Assembly: GCA_013426785.1 (NCBI GenBank)
Contig: JACDZI010000025.1
Coordinates: forward strand, 1 to 38,530
Direction: 5' to 3'
DNA: 38,530 nucleotides
Source: Rhodocyclaceae bacterium
GTDB lineage: Bacteria > Pseudomonadota > Gammaproteobacteria > Burkholderiales > Rhodocyclaceae
Shown here: positions 19,575 through 27,127 of the stretch, piece by piece
Layout of the letters: every line of letters begins with the position of its first letter
How positions within the stretch are numbered: the stretch's first letter is position 1
Position numbers and translations under genes: made by a program
The notes under the pieces: model-generated
Database searches by the model: none
What the model saw: only the letters and a program-made list of their open reading frames with translations
What the model was told of the DNA's origin: nothing

Positions 19575-19598
19575 AAAAGTCGGCGCTGGCGGGACGGC
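19575..19598 (+). repeat. 24-nt interspersed repeat, copy 6
   Basis: Exact consensus copy between prfC and the stop of the PAS/GGDEF/EAL gene, 7 nt beyond that stop and just upstream of the prfC -10 box. Confidence 0.92.
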
Positions 19599-19605
19599 GG
19601 CGCGA

Positions 19606-22434
19606 TCAGGCCTGCTTCGCCATCGCCTCGAATTGACCGAACGGCAACGGGCGACTGAACAGATACCCCTGGTAGGCATGGCAGCCGTGACAGGCCAGAA
19701 ATTCCTTTTGGCCCTCCAGCTCCACCCCTTCCGCGATAACTGACAGCCCCATGGTTTCCGCCAGGGCGATGACCATCTTGGCGATGGCCGCATCGTTGGC
19801 ATCGTTGAGGATGTCCCTGATGAACCCCTGGTCAATCTTCAGTTGGTCGAGCGGCAGCCGTTTCAAATACGACAGCGAGGAATAGCCGGTACCGAAGTCA
19901 TCAAGGGAAAATCCAACTCCACTGGCTTTGAGTTCGGCCATTTTCCTGATTACGCCCTCAACGTCGCTGACCAGCAGACTCTCGGTCAATTCCAGCTTGA
20001 GCCGGTACGGATTGGCGCCGGTATGGGCGAGAATCGCCAGCACCTCCTCGACGAAATTAGGCAAGCGGAACTGGCGGGCACTGACATTGACGGCCAGCGT
20101 GAGATGCTCCATTCCGGGGTCTGCCGCCATCGCCACCAGTTGCTGGCAGGCAGAAAAGAGTACCCAATGACCCAAGGGCAGGATCAGTCCGGTTTCTTCC
20201 GCCAATGGAATGAAATCGGCGGGGGACACAATGCCGCGTTGGGGGTGTTGCCAGCGCAATAGAACTTCCGCGCCCGTCAGGCGATCAGCCCCGACGATCT
20301 GGGGCTGGTAGTACAGAATAAACTGCTTGTCTTCGAATGCGCTGTGCAAGTCGGTTTCAAGTGCGGCGCGGCTCATGGCCGCGACTTGCATCTCGGGCTC
20401 GAAAAAGCACAGCGTATTCCGACCGGCCGCCTTGGCCTGATACATGGCCAGGTCGGCATGTCTCAATAATTCGTCCATCGAGCCTTGGTGGTCGATGAAC
20501 AAGGTCACACCGATGCTGGACGTATTGCGATATTCGGTGCCGGCAAGTTGATAGATGCGGTTCAGCGCCGCCAGCAGCTTCTCGCCGACGATTTTCACCT
20601 GGGCAGCAGCTTCCTGGGCGATTTCGCTCAGATCTTCGAGAACTACCACGAACTCGTCGCCTCCCAGTCGGGCGACCGTATCGCCCTCGCGTACGCAACT
20701 CACCAGGCGTTGCGCCACCTGCTTGAGCAGCAGATCGCCGATATCGTGGCCGAGGGTGTCGTTCAGGGTCTTGAAGTTGTCGAGATCGACAAACAGCAGG
20801 GCTCCATGCTTGCCGCTGCGGGCTCTTGAAACCAGAACCTGCTTGAGGCGGTCAATCAGCAGGCGGCGATTGGGCAGGCCGGTCAGCGGGTCGTAAAAGG
20901 CCAGTTCATAGATTTTCTCTTCCGCCAGCTTGCGTTCGGTGATGTCCAGATAGGAACCGATGTAGTTCGTTACCGCACCGTCGCTGCCTTTGACGGCCGT
21001 GATGGTCAGCCATTGGGGGAATACCTCGCCGTTTTTGCGGCGGTTCCAGATTTCACCGTGCCAGCTATCCGATTCGCGGATGTTTGCCCACATGGCAGCG
21101 AAGAATGCTGCGTCGTGCCGGCCCGAGGCGAGCAAACACGGTTGTTGGCCGACGATATCCTCGGCCGCATAGCCGGTCATTTCCGAAAAAGCCCGGTTGA
21201 TGCGCAGGATGACATTGTCGGCATCGGTGATCATCATGCCTTCCTGCGATTCGAAGGCCGATGCGGAAATGCGCAGATCCGCTTCGGCACGCTTGAGTTC
21301 GGAGATGTCGGCATAAACCCAGATGCTGCCCTCGTGGGGTTTGTTGGCGTCGACTGCACGGCCGCTCAATGCTCCCCAGAAAATGCTGCCATCCTTGTGC
21401 TTGAGTTTGACTTCGGTATTGAAGTTCCTGTTCTCTGCGACGGTATCGTAGGCGACTTTGCCGATCATTTCGAAGGTATCGTGCGTGTCGTAAAGCTGTT
21501 CGGTCGATTTTCCGATCAATTCTCCCGGGTCATACTGGAAAATCTCTTCCAGCCGACGATTGCAGGAAGCAATGCGCCGATTCTTGAGGTAGATGATGCC
21601 AATCAGGGTGTTGTTGAAGATCATTTCATGCTCGATGAGCAGTTGGCGAATTTGCTCTTCCTGCTGCTTGCGCTCGGTAATGTCGATGTAACTGGTGACA
21701 AACCCGCCCTCTGGCAGGGGCGTACCGCGCACCTCGATTACCGTGCCATTGGGACGCACGCGCTCGACTCGGTGGGCCTGGAAGTTCTTGGCGAGTTTGA
21801 CCGCGGCCGCAACTTGTTCCTCGACATCTCCGGGGCCATATTCGCCGCGTTGTGCGTTGAAACGGATTAAATCCTCGAACCCCAGTTCCGCCTGAGCGAA
21901 CAGCGAGTCGGGGAAATCCATCACGCTTCTGAATTCGGCATTGTGTGCAACAAGACGAAGTTGTCGATCGAACAGGGAGATGCCGCCGGGAAAGTTGTCG
22001 ACGATGGCTGACAGGGTGGTGTTTTGCCGCAGCAGGCTGGCTTCGGCGCGCTTGCGGTCAGTGATATCCCGCCAGACACAGTGAATGAACTGCCGGTGGT
22101 TTATCTGGAAGGTGGCAAGGCTGACTTCTGCGTCAAAGTTTGTTCCGTCCGCTTTGGTATGTATCCATTCGAAGCGATGTCGGCCCTGGTCGCGGACAAT
22201 TGCCAGCAATCGTTCGGCTTTTTTGAAAGATTCCTCGCCATCGGCTTGCCTTGCCGGTGAGAGTATGGAGGGATGAACATTCAGCAATGCTGCGCGACTT
22301 GCATAGCCCAGGACGCGAACCGCAGCCTCGTTGCATTCGATAAATTGATTGCCTTCGATGATCCATGAGGGATCGGGCAAGGAATCAAATATCTGTTTGA
22401 ACCAATGATCCGAATGATGGCTGGAACGAAGCAT
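19606..22434 (-). CDS. PAS-PAS-PAS-PAS-GGDEF-EAL c-di-GMP regulator
   Basis: A 942-residue soluble sensor with no membrane segment. Four PAS-type modules fill residues 1 to about 510: DSLPDPSWIIEGNQFIECNE; IVDNFPGGISLFDRQLRLVA; FNNTLIGIIYLKNRRIASCN; ESQEGMMITDADNVILRINR. PAC segments such as HKDGSIFWGALSGRAV lie between them. The GGDEF domain has an intact RLGGDEFVVVLEDL (about residue 590), so diguanylate cyclase activity is possible. The EAL domain has GAEVLLRWQHP (EVL variant, about residue 720), KLELTESLLVSD, LDDFGTGYSSLSYLKRLP and IAEGVE, so phosphodiesterase activity is also plausible. A perfect AGGAGG (22446-22441) lies 6 nt before the ATG. The signal sensed is unknown. Confidence 0.94.
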   Translation of the reverse strand: MLRSSHHSDHWFKQIFDSLPDPSWIIEGNQFIECNEAAVRVLGYASRAALLNVHPSILSPARQADGEESFKKAERLLAIVRDQGRHRFEWIHTKADGTNFDAEVSLATFQINHRQFIHCVWRDITDRKRAEASLLRQNTTLSAIVDNFPGGISLFDRQLRLVAHNAEFRSVMDFPDSLFAQAELGFEDLIRFNAQRGEYGPGDVEEQVAAAVKLAKNFQAHRVERVRPNGTVIEVRGTPLPEGGFVTSYIDITERKQQEEQIRQLLIEHEMIFNNTLIGIIYLKNRRIASCNRRLEEIFQYDPGELIGKSTEQLYDTHDTFEMIGKVAYDTVAENRNFNTEVKLKHKDGSIFWGALSGRAVDANKPHEGSIWVYADISELKRAEADLRISASAFESQEGMMITDADNVILRINRAFSEMTGYAAEDIVGQQPCLLASGRHDAAFFAAMWANIRESDSWHGEIWNRRKNGEVFPQWLTITAVKGSDGAVTNYIGSYLDITERKLAEEKIYELAFYDPLTGLPNRRLLIDRLKQVLVSRARSGKHGALLFVDLDNFKTLNDTLGHDIGDLLLKQVAQRLVSCVREGDTVARLGGDEFVVVLEDLSEIAQEAAAQVKIVGEKLLAALNRIYQLAGTEYRNTSSIGVTLFIDHQGSMDELLRHADLAMYQAKAAGRNTLCFFEPEMQVAAMSRAALETDLHSAFEDKQFILYYQPQIVGADRLTGAEVLLRWQHPQRGIVSPADFIPLAEETGLILPLGHWVLFSACQQLVAMAADPGMEHLTLAVNVSARQFRLPNFVEEVLAILAHTGANPYRLKLELTESLLVSDVEGVIRKMAELKASGVGFSLDDFGTGYSSLSYLKRLPLDQLKIDQGFIRDILNDANDAAIAKMVIALAETMGLSVIAEGVELEGQKEFLACHGCHAYQGYLFSRPLPFGQFEAMAKQA

Positions 22435-22489
22435 GTAATTCCTCCTGTCTGGGGCGGATCAAGCCATAGTCAATCGTCCGGCAGGCTTT

Positions 22490-22816
22490 TCAGCCGAGCG
22501 CCGCGCTGCTTTCGTGAAAGCGCACCTTCGGCCGTTGTTCGCCAAATGCCATCAGGTAGGTGAGCGGCATGGCGTGCGACCGCTTGATGCGGCGCAGGCC
22601 GATGGTGGAACGGACCATTTTGACGCCCGTTAGCTTGATCAGGTCGCCGGTGATCAACTTGGCGAAAGCGACCAGGTCGGGGACGACGATACGCAGGATG
22701 TAGTCGGATTGGCCGGTGACGGCCATGCAGTCGAGGATTTCATCACAGGCGTGCGAGAGCTTGGCGTTGCGCTGCAAGGCTTCCAGAATGCGGATGTCGG
22801 TACGGTCGATGTCCAT
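22490..22816 (-). pseudogene. Lrp/AsnC-family regulator, internally deleted
   Basis: A 108-residue open frame with an Lrp/AsnC beginning (MDIDRTDIRILEALQRNAKL) and end (ILDCMAVTGQSDYILRIVVP, later STIGLRRIKRSHAMPLTYL). Full-length members are about 150-165 residues. Here the sequence passes directly from the first helix (RNAKLS) to the ligand-binding domain (HACDEILDCMAV). Most of the helix-turn-helix and the linker strand, about 50 codons, are missing without a frame change. DNA binding is therefore unlikely, although the RAM (ligand/oligomerisation) part could still fold. It could be a remnant, or a small dominant-negative partner if expressed; the first is likelier. Confidence 0.78.
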
Positions 22817-22839
22817 GGTGCGTCAAATTATCGAGAAAA

Positions 22840-22849
22840 TAGCATGCTA
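22840..22849. promoter_or_regulatory. 10-bp palindrome upstream of the AsnC remnant
   Basis: TAGCATGCTA, a perfect palindrome 23 nt upstream of the AsnC-remnant start and directly at the beginning of the LivK remnant. It may be an old autoregulatory operator half or a deletion junction. Evidence is weak. Confidence 0.25.
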
Positions 22850-23215
22850 CGCTTGAAGCCGCCTCGCTGGCGATGATCGACATCGCGGCCGAGGCCGAGA
22901 CGCTGATGATTTCGATGGCGGCTTCCTCGCGCATCGTCGATACGGCCAACCCGAAGGTCAAATGGGTGTTCAAGACGCCGCAGAACGACATCCAGATGTC
23001 CACGGCCATCGTCGAGCACATGAAGGCCAAGCCCGGATCGAAGGAGTTCCGCAGTGGAATTCCGCAGTGCCTTGCGCGATGCCCTCGAAGCCACCAAGAA
23101 TCAGGCCGGGGCGCATGGCGTTTTCAACGTCGGCGACCGATCGCCTCGGCCTCGACCAGCGCGCGCCCGTGTGATGGTGGTGATCAGGAACGGCGTCTGG
23201 AGTCTGGTGAAGTAA
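22843..23215 (+). pseudogene. remnant of a LivK-like (branched-chain amino acid type) ABC substrate-binding protein
   Basis: Positions 22843 to about 23022 read LEAASLAMIDIAAEAETLMI, then WVFKTPQNDIQMSTAIVEHM, an interior segment of a type I periplasmic binding protein. Without the large middle part it jumps to KPGSKEFR, then in another frame ALRDALEATKNQAGAHGVFN, and ends VMVVIRNGVWSLVK with a stop at 23213-23215, the usual C-terminus of the family. The signal peptide and N-terminal lobe are absent. Lesions: a 10-nt direct repeat TTCCGCAGTG at 23047-23056 and 23060-23069 (period 13) shifts the frame, and two compensating 2-nt changes surround TDRLGLDQRA. This accounts for most of the gap between the AsnC remnant and the next gene. 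Confidence 0.75.
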
Positions 23216-23228
23216 CCGGCTGGCCGGC

Positions 23229-24551
23229 CTAAGGCTGGGCAGTACTCGCCACCGCCGCGAAGTATTGGACGTTGTTGCGACCCTGGAGCTTGGCTTGATA
23301 CATTGCCGCATCGGCATTTTTCATCAGTGAAGCGATATCTCGACCGTTGATCGGGTAGATGCTGATGCCGATGCTGGGGGTCGAGAGCAAGTCATGTCCC
23401 TCGATCCGGTAGGGTTGCGCCAGCGTGTGCATCAGCTTGCCCACCACCGCTGTCGTTACCGCGTCTATCGTCGTGTCGGTCAGGGCGACGACGAACTCGT
23501 CGCCTCCGAGCCGGGCGACAATGTCCGATTGGCGCACGCAGGCCTTCAGTCGCTGCGCCACCTCCACCAGCAACAGGTCGCCGATATGGTGTCCGAGAGT
23601 ATCGTTGATGGTTTTGAACCGGTCTAAGTCGATGAACATGACTGCCAGCTGGGTGCCGTTGCGCTGGGCTTCGGCCAATGCCTGCTCGAGGACGATGGTC
23701 AGGTAGAGACGGTTCGGCAGGTTGGTCAGTGCATCGTGGTGGGCGATGCGGCGAATGCGCTCCTCGTTGGCTTTCTGGTTGCTGATGTCGGAAAAGCTGG
23801 CGATGTGATAATCGATTTCGCCGCGCGCAGTTACTATCGTCGAAATTGTCATCAACTTGGGATAAACGTCGCCGTTCTTGTGCCGGTCCCACATTTCTCC
23901 CTGCCAGAAGCCATGGGTCAGAATGGCCTGCCACATGGCTTGATATTCCTCGGGCGTGGTGCGCCCGGAAGTAAGAAATTTTGGATCGCGTCCACGCACC
24001 TCATCCATGTCATAGCCAGTGAGTCGCGTGAAGGCCCTGTTGACCTTGATGATCAGGTTGTTGCGATCGGTGATCAAGATCGCGTCGCCGCTGAATTCGA
24101 ACACATGCGCGGCTAGACGCAGTTGCCGCTCGGTACGTTTGTTGGCCAGCAGGTTCTTGACGCGGGCGCACAGCACGGTGATGACTACGGGTTTGGTCAG
24201 GTAATCATCGGCACCCAGTTGCAGGCCTTCGATCTGGCTCAGCTCCGAGATGTCTGCGGAAATGAAGATTACCGGGATATCGCGCGTATCGGTCTTCGCC
24301 TTCAGGTCCCGTATCACCTCGATGCCGCTCATGCCTGGCATCATGACATCGAGCAGGATCAGGTCGGGACGGTCGGGGTGTGTCACCAGTTCGAGCGCGG
24401 CCACGCCGTTGGTGGCGGTTTTCACCCGATAGTCGGATTTGAGGGCAGCCGCCAGCACGTGCAGGTTGGCCGGCATGTCGTCAACCAGCAATAACAAGGG
24501 CTTTTCTTCGTCGTAGACTTGCTGTGCGGGATCGAAGGCGGGAGTGTTCAT
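23229..24551 (-). CDS. REC-PAS-GGDEF response regulator (diguanylate cyclase)
   Basis: A 440-residue two-component output protein. REC (about residues 17-130) has VDDMPAN, phosphoacceptor D68 in LILLDVMMPG, and K120 in DDYLTKPV. A PAS domain (about 150-265) reads FEFSGDAILITDRNNLIIKV and GEMWDRHKNGDVYPKLM. The GGDEF domain has an intact RLGGDEFVVALTD (about 349-353), so phosphorylation probably controls c-di-GMP synthesis. I prefer ATG 24551 (MNTPAFDPAQQVYDEEKPLL) because the 27 residues added by an upstream ATG at 24632 look non-coding. No sensor kinase is adjacent. It shares its REC-linker style (VDDMP...LLDVMMPGM) with the broken HD-GYP regulator at 1416. Confidence 0.94.
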   Translation of the reverse strand: MNTPAFDPAQQVYDEEKPLLLLVDDMPANLHVLAAALKSDYRVKTATNGVAALELVTHPDRPDLILLDVMMPGMSGIEVIRDLKAKTDTRDIPVIFISADISELSQIEGLQLGADDYLTKPVVITVLCARVKNLLANKRTERQLRLAAHVFEFSGDAILITDRNNLIIKVNRAFTRLTGYDMDEVRGRDPKFLTSGRTTPEEYQAMWQAILTHGFWQGEMWDRHKNGDVYPKLMTISTIVTARGEIDYHIASFSDISNQKANEERIRRIAHHDALTNLPNRLYLTIVLEQALAEAQRNGTQLAVMFIDLDRFKTINDTLGHHIGDLLLVEVAQRLKACVRQSDIVARLGGDEFVVALTDTTIDAVTTAVVGKLMHTLAQPYRIEGHDLLSTPSIGISIYPINGRDIASLMKNADAAMYQAKLQGRNNVQYFAAVASTAQP

Positions 24552-24638
24552 GGGGACGATTTTAGTGCAACAGTGCCGCAATGGCTTCAGGAGCGAGCGG
24601 AAAGGCCTTGGCGGTTGGGGCAGCCTCTCCATTGCAAT

Positions 24639-24662
24639 GCCGTCCTGCCAGCGCCGACTTTT
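24639..24662 (-). repeat. 24-nt interspersed repeat, copy 7
   Basis: Exact consensus copy (A at R) in the 132-nt gap between the REC-PAS-GGDEF start and the hydrolase stop, 21 nt beyond the latter. Nothing else is recognisable in the gap. Confidence 0.92.
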
Positions 24663-24683
24663 GCGGGAACAAGACTAGATTTG

Positions 24684-25502
24684 TCAGGATCGCAAATCAC
24701 GAATGCTTCGCCGATGGTGCCGATCGCCTAGCGACAAGATGAAAGCACCCATCAGGGACAGCAGTCGCGGCGGGTTTTCCTTGTGCGGCGAATGAGCACA
24801 GCCATCGACGATCGCGGCTTCCGCCGGACCGGCAACCTTGCCGACTATCGTATCGACCTGTGCCAGTGTGCCGTACTGGTCGTCGCGCCCCTGAATCACG
24901 AACAGGGGGCAATGGATCGATGGTAGCAGGTATTCAAGGTTCCAGTACGCGAACCATGGACTCAGCCAAGTATCCGACCAGGCCTTGAAAATGATTGGGG
25001 TCTTGTCCCCGTGAAAGCGCGCCAGTCCCTGAAGTTTTCCTGCTTCATAGGCGGCGTCGGCTCGGCGAATGCCTTCCAGCGTGATGGCTTCGACGAAGAC
25101 ATGCGCCGCTTCGGTGATCACGCCCTTGAGTTGTGGCGGGCGCTCGGCGGCATGGATCAGAGCGATGCTGCCGCCGTCGGAATGGCCGACGAGGATGTAG
25201 TCCTGCCCCGGAATCAGGGCTTCAAGCACGTGCGTCAGTTCGGCCAGCGCCGCCTCGTGCATGTAATGGATGCTGCGCGGATGCTCCAGAGAGGCGGAGC
25301 GACCGTAGCCGGCACGGTCGTAGATGAGTCCAGGACAGCCGGTTGCGGCACAGAGTTGTTGCGGGAAATCGCCCCACATCTCGATGCAGCCCAAGCCTTC
25401 ATGCAGAAAGACGAGACAGGGGCGCGCCCCGCCGCCGGCAACGCGTTCGTACTGGAGTTCCGGGCACGGATTGCCCGGAGCCGTGTGCTGCAACAAAATC
25501 AA
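24684..25502 (-). CDS. alpha/beta hydrolase
   Basis: A 272-residue alpha/beta-hydrolase-fold enzyme. The oxyanion region is LVFLHEGLGCIEMW. The nucleophile elbow is ILVGHSDGGSIALIHA (Ser), the acid is in VIQGRDDQYGT, and the catalytic His is in VDGCAHSPHKENP. The HEGLG and GCAHSPH patterns resemble uncharacterised proteobacterial hydrolases rather than a known esterase class, so the substrate is unknown. It follows the MaoC gene by 13 nt and closes the MaoC-Pta/ackA/MaoC operon, which suggests an acyl-ester or acyl-CoA/polyester-linked role (inference). The start is less certain because it lacks a clear Shine-Dalgarno element. Confidence 0.87.
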   Translation of the reverse strand: MILLQHTAPGNPCPELQYERVAGGGARPCLVFLHEGLGCIEMWGDFPQQLCAATGCPGLIYDRAGYGRSASLEHPRSIHYMHEAALAELTHVLEALIPGQDYILVGHSDGGSIALIHAAERPPQLKGVITEAAHVFVEAITLEGIRRADAAYEAGKLQGLARFHGDKTPIIFKAWSDTWLSPWFAYWNLEYLLPSIHCPLFVIQGRDDQYGTLAQVDTIVGKVAGPAEAAIVDGCAHSPHKENPPRLLSLMGAFILSLGDRHHRRSIRDLRS

Positions 25503-25515
25503 TCCTGCCGGGCAA

Positions 25516-25926
25516 TCAGCTGGCAGCGGGAACCAGCAGGGTGGCTTCGCCGTCGATCACCTTGGTTTCGCCCACATAACAGGCGGTCTGGCAGATCACG
25601 CGGCGCTTCTCGGCATGGATCTCCTTGACCGTCACCACGGTTTTCACCGTGTCACCGGGACGTACCGGTGACAGGAACTTGAGGTTCTGGCCGAGATAGA
25701 TCGTGCCCTTGCCGGGCAACGTGGTGCCGAGGATGGCCGAGATGAACGAGGCCGACAGCATGCCGTGGGCGATCACGCCCTTGAACGGCGTGGCGGCGGC
25801 GAAAGCGGCGTCCAGATGGACGGGATTGTGGTCGCCCGAGACGGTCGCAAACATCTTGATGTCCTGCTGGGTAATGATCTTGCTGGTTTCGGCGCTCTGG
25901 CCGATGGATAGTTCATTGATGTTCAT
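25516..25926 (-). CDS. MaoC-like (R)-specific enoyl-CoA hydratase
   Basis: A 136-residue single-hotdog protein. FATVSGDHNPVHLDAAFAAA contains the hydratase-2 motif with catalytic Asp and His, and FKGVIAHGMLSASFISAILG follows as in PhaJ. Family members hydrate trans-2-enoyl-CoA to (R)-3-hydroxyacyl-CoA, a supply route for polyhydroxyalkanoate, or run the reverse. It starts 9 nt after the ackA stop in the same operon. Its N-terminus is closely similar in style to the MaoC half of the fusion protein at 27128-28549, so the two may be paralogues within one operon. Confidence 0.9.
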   Translation of the reverse strand: MNINELSIGQSAETSKIITQQDIKMFATVSGDHNPVHLDAAFAAATPFKGVIAHGMLSASFISAILGTTLPGKGTIYLGQNLKFLSPVRPGDTVKTVVTVKEIHAEKRRVICQTACYVGETKVIDGEATLLVPAAS

Positions 25927-25935
25927 TGGATTTCC

Positions 25936-27120
25936 TCAAATCAGCTCGGCCGTGTGGCGCGCGAGCATCCATTCCTCGTTGGTGGGCAGCACGAGTGCGG
26001 CGACGCGGCTGGCGTCCGTGCTGATACGACTTGCTCGCTTGGCATTGGCAGCGGCATCGAATTCCAGCCCCAGCCAGTTCAGTTTTGAACAGATCTGCTC
26101 CCGTACCGGCACGGCGTGTTCGCCAATGCCGCCGGTGAACACCAGTGCATCCAGACCGCCCAGCGCGGCGGCCAGCGAGCCGATCTCGCGCACGATGCGG
26201 TAACAGAACAGGTCGACGGCTTCCCTGGCCTCGGGCCTCTCGGATTCGAGCAGCACGCGCATGTCCTGCGAAATGCCGGAAACGCCAAGCAGGCCGGATT
26301 CCTTGTAAAGCAGCTTGGTCAGGGCCTTGACGTCCATGCCGTCGTAGTCCATCAGGTACAACAACACGCCGGGGTCGAGCGCGCCGGTGCGCGTGCCCAT
26401 CATCAGGCCTTCGACGGCGGTGAAGCCCATGGTTGTGACCTGGCTCTTGCGGCCGAGCATGCCGCACATCGAGGCACCGTTGCCGAGGTGGGCGACAATG
26501 ACACGTCCGTTGGCGCGTGTTTCGTCCAGATGTAGCGGCAGCACGTCCGCGATGTATTCGTAGGACAGGCCGTGGAAGCCATAGCGGCGCACGCCTTGCG
26601 CGGTGATGCGGCGCGGCAGGGCGAACAGTTGGGCAATGGCCGGTTGCGAGCGGTGGAAGGCGGTATCGAAACAGGCAATCTGCGGGATGCACGGCAGCGC
26701 GGCGCGCATCGCCTCGATGCCGGCGAGGTTGTGCGGCTGGTGCAGCGGCGCGAGCGGGATGAATTCCTTCAGGTGGGTGACGTTGGCGTCGTTGAGCCTG
26801 ACCGGCCGCGAAAAACTCTCCGCTCCATGCACCACGCGATGGCCGACGCCGACGATCCGCCAGCCGGCTTCGTGGCTGTGCAGCCAGTTGACCAGATGAT
26901 CCAGGGCGGCGCGGTGCGGATGATCACCGCTCAGGCTCAGGTCGATGTCGTCCAGCACCTTGCCGGCCTTGTCCTTTGCCTTGAGGTGGGCCTGGGCGGT
27001 GCCGATGCCATCGTACTGGCCGACCAGCTCTGGCTGGGCGGGGACCGGGGAGCTAAGTTGGAAAAGGGCAAACTTGATCGAGGACGACCCGGCGTTGAGG
27101 GTGAGGAGTGCAGTACTCAT
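25936..27120 (-). CDS. ackA: acetate (or propionate/butyrate) kinase
   Basis: A 394-residue acetokinase-family enzyme making ATP and carboxylate from acyl phosphate. Motifs: LTLNAGSSSIKFALF at the N-terminus, VGHRVVHGAE, CFDTAFHRSQP, RRYGFHGLSYEYIAD, VAHLGNGASMC and FTGGIGEHA. I chose ATG 27120; the upstream in-frame ATG would add 13 poorly conserved residues. It lies 7 nt after the MaoC-Pta stop. Pairing with a phosphotransacetylase makes acetate kinase the natural call, but the fused hydratase leaves room for a C3-C4 acyl phosphate. Confidence 0.95.
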   Translation of the reverse strand: MSTALLTLNAGSSSIKFALFQLSSPVPAQPELVGQYDGIGTAQAHLKAKDKAGKVLDDIDLSLSGDHPHRAALDHLVNWLHSHEAGWRIVGVGHRVVHGAESFSRPVRLNDANVTHLKEFIPLAPLHQPHNLAGIEAMRAALPCIPQIACFDTAFHRSQPAIAQLFALPRRITAQGVRRYGFHGLSYEYIADVLPLHLDETRANGRVIVAHLGNGASMCGMLGRKSQVTTMGFTAVEGLMMGTRTGALDPGVLLYLMDYDGMDVKALTKLLYKESGLLGVSGISQDMRVLLESERPEAREAVDLFCYRIVREIGSLAAALGGLDALVFTGGIGEHAVPVREQICSKLNWLGLEFDAAANAKRASRISTDASRVAALVLPTNEEWMLARHTAELI

Positions 27121-27127
27121 GGCAGTC

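Noticed and set aside
20265-20275. EVL instead of EAL in the phosphodiesterase domain
   Set aside because: The Glu is retained and EVL is a common variant in active enzymes, so it is not evidence for inactivity.
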